The notes below the pieces were generated by a model, which was not told the DNA's origin, made no database searches, and worked only from the letters and a program-made list of their open reading frames with translations. Position numbers and translations under genes: made by a program. A DNA stretch of 64,000 bases, from assembly GCA_024349245.1 (NCBI GenBank), contig JALDNG010000005.1:20402501-20466500 (forward strand). Reading direction: 5' to 3'. Shown here piece after piece: positions 57,084 to 64,000 of the stretch (the stretch's first letter is position 1; the number at the start of each line of letters is the position of its first letter). The DNA comes from Neodontobutis hainanensis. Lineage: Eukaryota; Chordata; Actinopteri; Gobiiformes; Odontobutidae.

Positions 57084-57382
57084 CAGGGGTGTCCAAACTT
57101 CTCGAAAAGCGAGCCGCATCTGATGAATGGAAAGGTTTTAAGGGCCAACTTTTGATTCTTTTTTTACCAATGCAGGTTTTAGTTGGATTTGAACAGGTTT
57201 TAGTTGGATGTGAGTTGGTTTTAGTTGAATTTGAACAGGGTTTTGTTGGATTTGAATGGGTTTTGTATATAGCTGCTTCTGTTGGGGCCATAAACAGTAC
57301 ATTTTATCGCTGAAGCTGAGGGCCACATGAAATCTCACCTTGTGCCATGATTGGCCCCCGGGCCAGACTTTGGACATGTCTG
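57084..57382. mobile_element. hAT-like MITE with perfect 8-bp target duplication
   Basis: 299 bp. Left end CAGGGGTGTCCAAACTT; right end on the other strand CAGACATGTCCAAAGTCT. ATTTAAAT flanks it on both sides (57076-57083 and 57383-57390), the hAT-length target duplication. The interior includes AGGGCCACATGAAATC-type sequence, familiar from fish MITEs, and a 21-bp minisatellite. Confidence 0.9.
57174..57262 (+). repeat. 21-bp minisatellite inside MITE
   Basis: About four units of CAGGTTTTAGTTGGATTTGA plus one base, with point differences. Because 21 is a multiple of three, it gives open frames with a 7-residue periodicity on both strands. These are not genes. Confidence 0.9.
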
Positions 57383-57390
57383 ATTTAAAT

Positions 57391-58272
57391 AATCGGACAA
57401 TATGTGTGCATTTCAAGTAATGAAGAGCTCATGGAGAGGACTGTTCCCCAACGACACAAACAGAAGTCTTCTGCACAATTCAGCAGCACCTTAATGAAAG
57501 TTCAGAATAATGTTTACCATTATACTATTTATACCTTATTTACAAAAGAGATTGATACAACAGTTAAAGCTAATCTGTCTCTCCTTCCTGTGGTGCGTCA
57601 GGAGTTAACATTTCTTTCAACGCTGCATTTCCAATACTTCCAAGTGCTGCTAAGATTATTTAGCACCTTTAAGTTAAGAACACAAAAGAGAGTTATCTTC
57701 TATAAAGAGACCTGTTAAATGTATGGTGTAAGATGTAGTTTTATTATTTGTATTAGACAAAATACATAATTTTGTATTTAAATACGCAAACTAAAAATAA
57801 CCCGTCTTCTTTAGATTCAGTGCTACCAAACATTCTAATATGCATCACTGACAGTTTTGTGAGAACATATATTTTGCCAAATAAATATTCAAATTACTTT
57901 TTAGAAATATAATAATGAATTTTCCATACATCTAGAATATGTATACAGATAAACCATCTGTGGGATGGTCTAAAACCTTTGTAAAGGGCAGGTTCTTTAA
58001 ATGAATAGGCCTGGAGGTGATTGGAATTATCATCAATAAGTAATACAGTTTTATCTATATATCTATATATCTATATCTATTTGGACGTATAAGAGCAGGG
58101 GAACAACATCTTGTTCTGATCAGCTTGGTTAAAGTATCCAACAGATTTAACAGGCAGTCTATCCACAAGTAACCAGAAAACCACTACAAAAAAAATAAAA
58201 AATAAAAAAATAAAAGCAGAATGTTCATTTAATGGAAGATCCCACAGTTTAATCTTTAGTGATGGTTTTAGA
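57391..58272. other. Unassigned region with a TATC/TA microsatellite
   Basis: A 104-codon frame at 57404-57718 (plus) starts just beyond the MITE and has no recognised domain. A microsatellite lies at 58052-58080. Confidence 0.4.
58052..58080. repeat. (TATC/TA)n microsatellite
   Basis: Short mixed TATATC/TATC run. Confidence 0.85.
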
Positions 58273-58345
58273 CCAGGGTTGGGCAATAATTTTTCCTCAA
58301 GGGCCACATTAGAAAATGGGACTCTGGTGGAGGGACAGGCCAACA
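58273..58345. mobile_element. Possible hAT-like MITE left end
   Basis: CCAGGGTTGGGCAATAATTT then CTCAAGGGCCACATTAGAAA resembles fish hAT-like MITE termini (CAGGGTTGGGCAA..GGGCCACAT). No right end seen. Confidence 0.45.
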
Positions 58346-61300
58346 CTGTGAACACACTTGTGCTCAATGGAAACACATTTCTTTTGCCAGCTTTAGGAGA
58401 AGTTGTTTCTGTTTGAAGCATGTCGTAGTGGAATCAACTGATCACTGCAGACTATTGAAGGAAAAGAAAAACATTTTGGATTATGACCACTGGTAGGTTA
58501 AATGTTAGGTAGAATGTCACGGCAACTGCTGAACGTTTTACAATGAGAAATGTTGCCTGTTTTTCGTGTTCCTTAAGATGACTAATTGTCTGCACATGCA
58601 ATATGCCAACATGTATACAAAAGAAACCAATGCTGTTTTTTGGTGTGATGGTAAATACCTACAGCTCCACCTTCCCATATGTCAACACATTTGTATGTGT
58701 TACATTTAGCGTTTATTGCTGTTATTTTACCTCAGGTCATGTGCCAGAAATAAAAGAAGAAAGAGAAGTTGTGCTACACCAAACACCCAGGAAGTGTCCT
58801 TAAAGCTGATTTGTTGATTAAGAATAGGCATGGAAAAAGATGTGTTTTTGATTGTAAGAGGAGTGCAGCTCTTCTGGGACCACTATAAGTGGAGCAAGGA
58901 AGAAAAAACATTGGCAGTAACCAGTCCATTAAGGTCCATTTTAAATTTCATATCACTTTCAATCATTTTGATAATGTTATGATAGCTCATCTACATATAT
59001 CTAAGTGCTGGGGCATTTCTAGAGACTATGGGCCGAAGGTAGAAGGTACATTAAGTAACTTAAGAAGAGGACATTTTTGTATATTTAAGTAATTAAGATA
59101 ATCATGGGTGTGTTACACAGGGCAACAGCCAAAACTGCAGAGGCAAATGTCTTTTCAAGTAGTGACATTGTAAATAGTTGTTGTACAATAAAATAAAAGC
59201 TTGATAAAAGCTTGGAAAGAGAAAAATTATGAATACTACTAATGTGCATTTAATGAGTATTGGACCATAAACCTTGACATACTGGGTGATTAGGAATTAG
59301 ACATGAGTGTGAGGCAGTGTGGTGCTCTCTTGAGGATGACGAGCTGTCGGGCATTGAGCTTATTCACCTCCTGTACCTAACACATAAGAAGAAGGTAAGG
59401 AAGGTGTGAGGTTGGGGCACAAGAGACGAGAACAATGAAAGAATGACACTGAATGCTGGCAGGTTTGAGGTGTGGGGTCTTCCTCTTGAACTGTAGATAA
59501 CTAACCTTATCTCCATAAAATACCTGTGTTTCATTGCCAGCTCTCAGTAGTGGACAAGAAAGACTTTTAGACCTTTAGAAATTTTGGGACATTTCCCACA
59601 TTGTTTTAGTCATTTCTAATGTGGTAAAATCAGTGTTGCTCTTGTTTTTAAATGTTGTACCTAGCACTTTCTTTTATTTGTCTTTGAGAAGCCTCAGTAA
59701 TGACTTGAGTGGTGATTGTGTGTGGACTAGAGTGAGTGTCGGTGTGTGCAGAGGTGAGTTAAGCCGAGGGATTGCCATCAATTGATGTTGACCATCTGCA
59801 AGACCCGAATCTATCAGCCTTTTGTTGTGTTAAGCAGCTTTGTAGCCCTCTTTATCTGGACAAATTAAATTTAGACTGCAGCGTTTCGCACAGGTTTAGC
59901 GCTGTAATCTTCCCTGGTGACAATCCCCTGCTCTCGTTACAAGTTAATAACGCACAGCCAGTTGATGTGTTCAGAGGCATAAAACATGAAGTGCACATGA
60001 AAGGGGCATTATTAAAAAGTGCTCCACAAGAAATGTAAATATGATCCATACGTGAGCGCAAAGACACCTCCTTCAGGCACTGGCTAAGACTGACATTTCA
60101 AATCTCCTGAGAGCACAGCGCAGACTCCTCTCTTCATCAGACTTCTTCTCGGAACCCTTGACAAGATTCAATTGTGACAACAAGCTAAAATGACATGTAT
60201 GTTTTATGTCCTGACTGCATACTTTGGTCTCAAACTGTATGGAGTGCTGCTTTGAGTTGGACATGGTGAAAATCATTCCATAACTGATGAAACTCCGGGC
60301 AAAAATGATAAAAACAGCCTGATTGGTTCTGTTAAGTAAAGATTGCACTGGGAGAAAATGTTATTTTTCAAAGTGAATGATTAAGGGTATAGTAGTTATA
60401 TAGGATTTTGGTTTGGGATGGGGTAGGTGAAAAGAGTAATTAAACTGTGTAAACATTACAAGAAAGTTGTGTAAATATTACAATATACTGTAAGTTAATT
60501 AGACAAATCAAACAAATTCAATTAAACAATTATAACACGTATTCATATAGGCTGACGTCTATAAATTGGGGTTAATGATTGAATATATTTTGTAATCCAC
60601 ATCTTTATTTCGGCCCTCGCAGGCACTGTATTCAGCATCACTCAAACACAACACCTGTTTTAGGAAAGTGGGTCTTAAAACAAACAGTCTCACAGCCCCC
60701 CAATAAAAACCTTAAAGCCACAATTAAATGCCTTTTTAGTTAGATTAATTCTGTTAATTGGTCCTAATGGTGGTTGAATAAAGGCTATCTCATTAAAGAG
60801 ATCAGAACTTCTTATACTGCACATTATGTCAGAAACTAACCTTTATTAGACTCTCTCACAAATATAAGCTAGTAGATCTACACGTCACGTGTGTGTCCTC
60901 TTCCTGAAGAATTAGTAAAAAACGATACACAATCGATTATAGCAAGATAGGAACTAACTTTAATGCACAATGTCAGAAGCAGGTCAGCAGTAGTTAAAGT
61001 TGGAATGAAAATGCTGTGTTCAAGGATAGGGAAGCTTAATTTGTATTATAATTTTACAGTCATGCAGTTTGATTGATAATTTGCAACATTTAACTGGAAC
61101 CCAGGTGTTGGGTGTTAAGGCTTTTGTTGAAGTGAGGCAACTCAAATGTAGTGCAATCACTGTTTTTCACAATGTATCAGTAAAGGTTAACAGCAATGGT
61201 CACTAGACGATCAAAATAGACCAAAATGCTTTGTGAGTGGTCAAAGAACAGTGTCTTTAAACAGGTTTAAATGGAAAAGGTTAGAGTCACAAGTTTTACT

Positions 61301-62853
61301 TTCTGTGACTTTCAAAAACTGTGTATAATCCATTAAAGAAGATCCTAAGGCGATCTTACAACATTCAAACACTTTTAGCCTGTGAGCCCCATGTGCTGTT
61401 GTACAGGTATATAATCTGTTGCATTTCACAACTGAGACATAAAATAAATATCCAGGTTGTGTGGGGTTCAACACAACTTGCATCTATAATATTACATTAG
61501 CTGCAGGTGTGAGGGCTATTAGTAATACAATATTAATACCAATTAATGTGGTGATGTGATATCTTGAGACTAATAATAGGTATTCGTTCGTGTACATCTT
61601 TTCATATTATACTTGCAAACAACCTCTGGTTAAATCCAATCCTCTTAGGTCTATCATAGATTAAATTATATTTAAATAGTAAGTAACTTCTAAATTTTTC
61701 TGCAGATAAATTTCAAGGCTGGTTCTCATAATCCAGGTATTCTCTTCAGCTCGCTGTAGTGCTGTTTGACCTGACTCAACCTGCGGGGGAACACAAAAAT
61801 CAAATCAAATTCACATTGTTTGAGGATTACTGACCGAGCACAGAAGACAGCTCACAACAAAACATGCTCAGACTTGTTAATCGTATTTGTTCTGCTCTCC
61901 CTTGTTTCAAACAGAGAACACTAAGTCATGACTCCTTGCCTCAAAACCCCAGGAGAAAGAAGTCCTGTACTAGTGTTTCCCAAACATTTCTTGATCCCAC
62001 ATCAGAATGTCAAATAAGTGAAACAACTCACTGCAGTCGAGAAGAAGGTTGTTCAAAAGCCTAAGGCAGGGGATGTTCCATGTTGTTCAGTCAAGCATCT
62101 GTTCTGTTGTATGTCCATTGCTCCACTGCCTCAAACAGACTCTCCAAACTAACACCTACAGTAGAACCATCCATTAGTTGAACTATTCCTTTTTTAAAGT
62201 TACCTCTTGATCTCTTTTTCAGAGCCTGCACCCAACAGACTGCTGCATAAAAAACTGAATTATCCATTACTGCTGATAAAACATTTGCAGCAATATATTA
62301 TTTACATTAAAAGAACTCAGTTTTCTGAGAAAATATAGCCGTCTTTGGCTTGTTGTCCACCAAATCACCAATGTAAATTACATGAACTATTTATTTTGTC
62401 AAAGTGACAAAATTTGACATAGAAGAGGAAAAAAGTATTTTCATCACAATAACAACTTCTTTTCTACAAGAACTTAGTATCAAAACTTTTTTTGGTTTGG
62501 AATTTTTTTGGACTACTTAAAATAAACTCTGGTGTGATTGCTCTGTTTGTGCAGTTTCTTTAAATATGTGTGAAAGTTGCAGACTAATCCAAAAACATGT
62601 ATTGAGACCTTTTGAAAATGCATGTGTCAGTCCTTTTCCAATTTCAGGGTTCTAAATGCCATATGGACCACAAACACCTACACGAAGGAAAAACAGAAAG
62701 TGGATGGATTCAAATATAAAAGTATTAAATGGTATATACTATTAGAACTTAGAAGAAGTTACTGTACTGTAAAAGAAAAACAGTAGAAAATTCAGAAATT
62801 TAAAGATAAAAATTGGAAAACAAAAACCATCCATTATTTGATTTCATATTAAG
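58346..62853. other. Unassigned region; candidate conserved element 59.77-60.33 kb
   Basis: No gene or named repeat recognised across 4.5 kb, the longest repeat-poor stretch in the window. 59770-60330 is complex with retained CpGs and open frames on both strands (59772-60038 plus, 59852-60067 minus). Their co-occurrence reflects balanced composition more than coding. It is a candidate conserved non-coding element. Confidence 0.35.
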
Positions 62854-62900
62854 TTCATTCATTTTCTACTGCTTAGTCGTCTTGTTAGGGGTCGTGGGTG
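62854..62900 (-). mobile_element. SINE family A, tail-end scrap
   Basis: TTCATTCATTTTCTACTGCT then GGGGTCGTGGGTGA matches the 3' end of the family A SINE at 44.1 kb. Confidence 0.65.
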
Positions 62901-64000
62901 AATAAACTAAAATGGAAAAATGTAATACAACTGGATATTTAATATAGTGATATGGTGCTAACAGTTAGCCTATTGAGAGAATCCTATTAATCATTGGTAG
63001 GCTCATCAGAGCAGCAAGACTGGACCTCAGAGGCCAGGGCTAGGGAAATTTAGAACGGGGCAGGAGGGAATGCTTGTAGGCTGTAGAGAGGAAGTTTAAT
63101 GCATCTGGGACTTCTGAAGTCCTGTAGCCAAGCTGCAGCAGATTCACACTGCATTTTCTAAAGTAGGACATCCTTCAGCACCTGTCTATCAGCTCTGGGG
63201 ACATTTACCTGTCCTGATCCAGAGTAGCAAGACCCATCTGCTTGAAGCACAAGACAGAGTTGTCCGAGGCTCCAGTGGGACTGAGGGGCAGTAGCTGCTC
63301 TTCATGGTCAGTTTATCTAGCTCTTGGTGTTGTGGCCCGACTATGGCCATGCAGCTCTCTGCTCAGCTTTACTTTGAGGAACTAGCGCTATCATCCTGAT
63401 TTGGAATTAGATCGGGACAGGTGAATGTGCCCCACCCACTGTCATGTCCCTCTGCATTAAACTCCCTCTCGACAGCTCTTACTTCCTGCATTCCAGCCCT
63501 GTTCTGAACTGCTCCGGTCCCTGCGGTCTTAGTCTCGCTGCTCTGATGAGGGAGGCTACCACTGTTTAAGCAGTTTTACTGCTCAGCGGGAAAAACAGCT
63601 GCTTCAGACCCACAGTGCTCTCCATGGCCCGGCCCACTCCAGTTCTCAGTTTAGCCCCTAACTAACCGGTTGCTACATATCACAATATTAAATATCCAGT
63701 AATAAAGTTTTTTCTATTTTAGTTTATTAACCAAATATAAAAACAAATAATTGCTGTTTTTTCATTTTACAATTGTCATTTTAAAAACAAAAAAAACAAA
63801 ACAATCAAGATTGAATTTTGGCAAGTTTGTGAACTCACAAATCTCACACAAATCCAGCTGCAACGTAATGATTATACTTTGTGCTGCATTTATGTATGTA
63901 TTCCCAATGTTTATTTAATTATTTATTAATATTTTTTTGCAAGTACAGTCCTTACATAATAATAACACTTGGTAATTTTGTGTAAAAAACTGTTTGCCAT
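62901..64000. other. Unassigned; GC-richer block 63.0-63.7 kb
   Basis: About 63010-63660 is clearly richer in G and C than its flanks, with no open frame of note and no repeat I recognise. It could be an old LTR or other repeat, or unique DNA. The flanks are AT-rich with A runs. Confidence 0.35.

Noticed and set aside
57052..57416. Frames with 7-residue repeats such as NPTKTC or VGFEQVL
   Set aside because: They are translations of a 21-bp minisatellite inside a MITE, seen on both strands.
1..64000. CRISPR arrays, operons, bacterial promoters or terminators
   Set aside because: The window is vertebrate-type non-coding DNA; no regularly spaced direct repeats or prokaryotic gene layout are present.

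Overview
This window looks like non-coding DNA from a ray-finned (teleost) fish. No intact host protein-coding gene, rRNA or tRNA gene is visible. The longest open frames are broken transposon proteins or chance frames in AT-rich sequence. The teleost assignment rests on the repeat mix: L2-type, R4/Dong-type, RTE and L1-type LINE pieces, Tc1-like transposase remnants, hAT-like MITEs, a PIF/Harbinger remnant, and two tRNA-derived SINE families of kinds I associate with fish. That is inference from family knowledge; nothing was searched.

Layout. 1-1.3 kb: a CpG-rich segment with a consensus splice donor near 781/782, the best candidate for a promoter or 5' non-coding exon. If real, much of the window would be its first intron. 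1.6-6.4 kb: a TA microsatellite, a short tandem duplication split by an L2 3' end, and a Tc1 remnant. 7-20 kb: mostly unassigned sequence with LINE scraps, an hAT-like MITE (11.6-12.1 kb), a deleted Tc1 copy (12.2-12.5 kb), a CT/TA microsatellite, and copies of an unnamed foldback-type repeat. 20-26 kb: SINE ends and a 2-kb L2 LINE on the minus strand. 27-40 kb: more foldback-repeat copies, candidate MITEs, SINEs and two Tc1 remnants. 41-47 kb: an RTE endonuclease fragment interrupted by an hAT-like MITE with a perfect 8-bp target duplication, a possible piggyBac end, a long palindrome between two SINE copies, and a LINE endonuclease fragment. 48.8-53.6 kb: an R4-like reverse transcriptase, L2 fragments, a Harbinger transposase remnant and an L1-type ORF2 end. 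55-64 kb: an L2 C-terminus beside a palindrome, an hAT-like MITE carrying a 21-bp minisatellite, and unassigned sequence including a GC-richer block near 63.0-63.7 kb.

Several non-repetitive stretches (about 3.5-3.8, 10.7-11.1, 13.1-13.5, 14.5-14.8, 20.1-20.5, 38.4-39.1 and 59.8-60.3 kb) look like unique, complex DNA and are offered as candidate conserved non-coding elements. Only alignment to other fish could decide. I found no new multi-gene system. The most distinctive things are structural: nested insertions, palindromes, and a six-copy repeat family with self-complementary ends.
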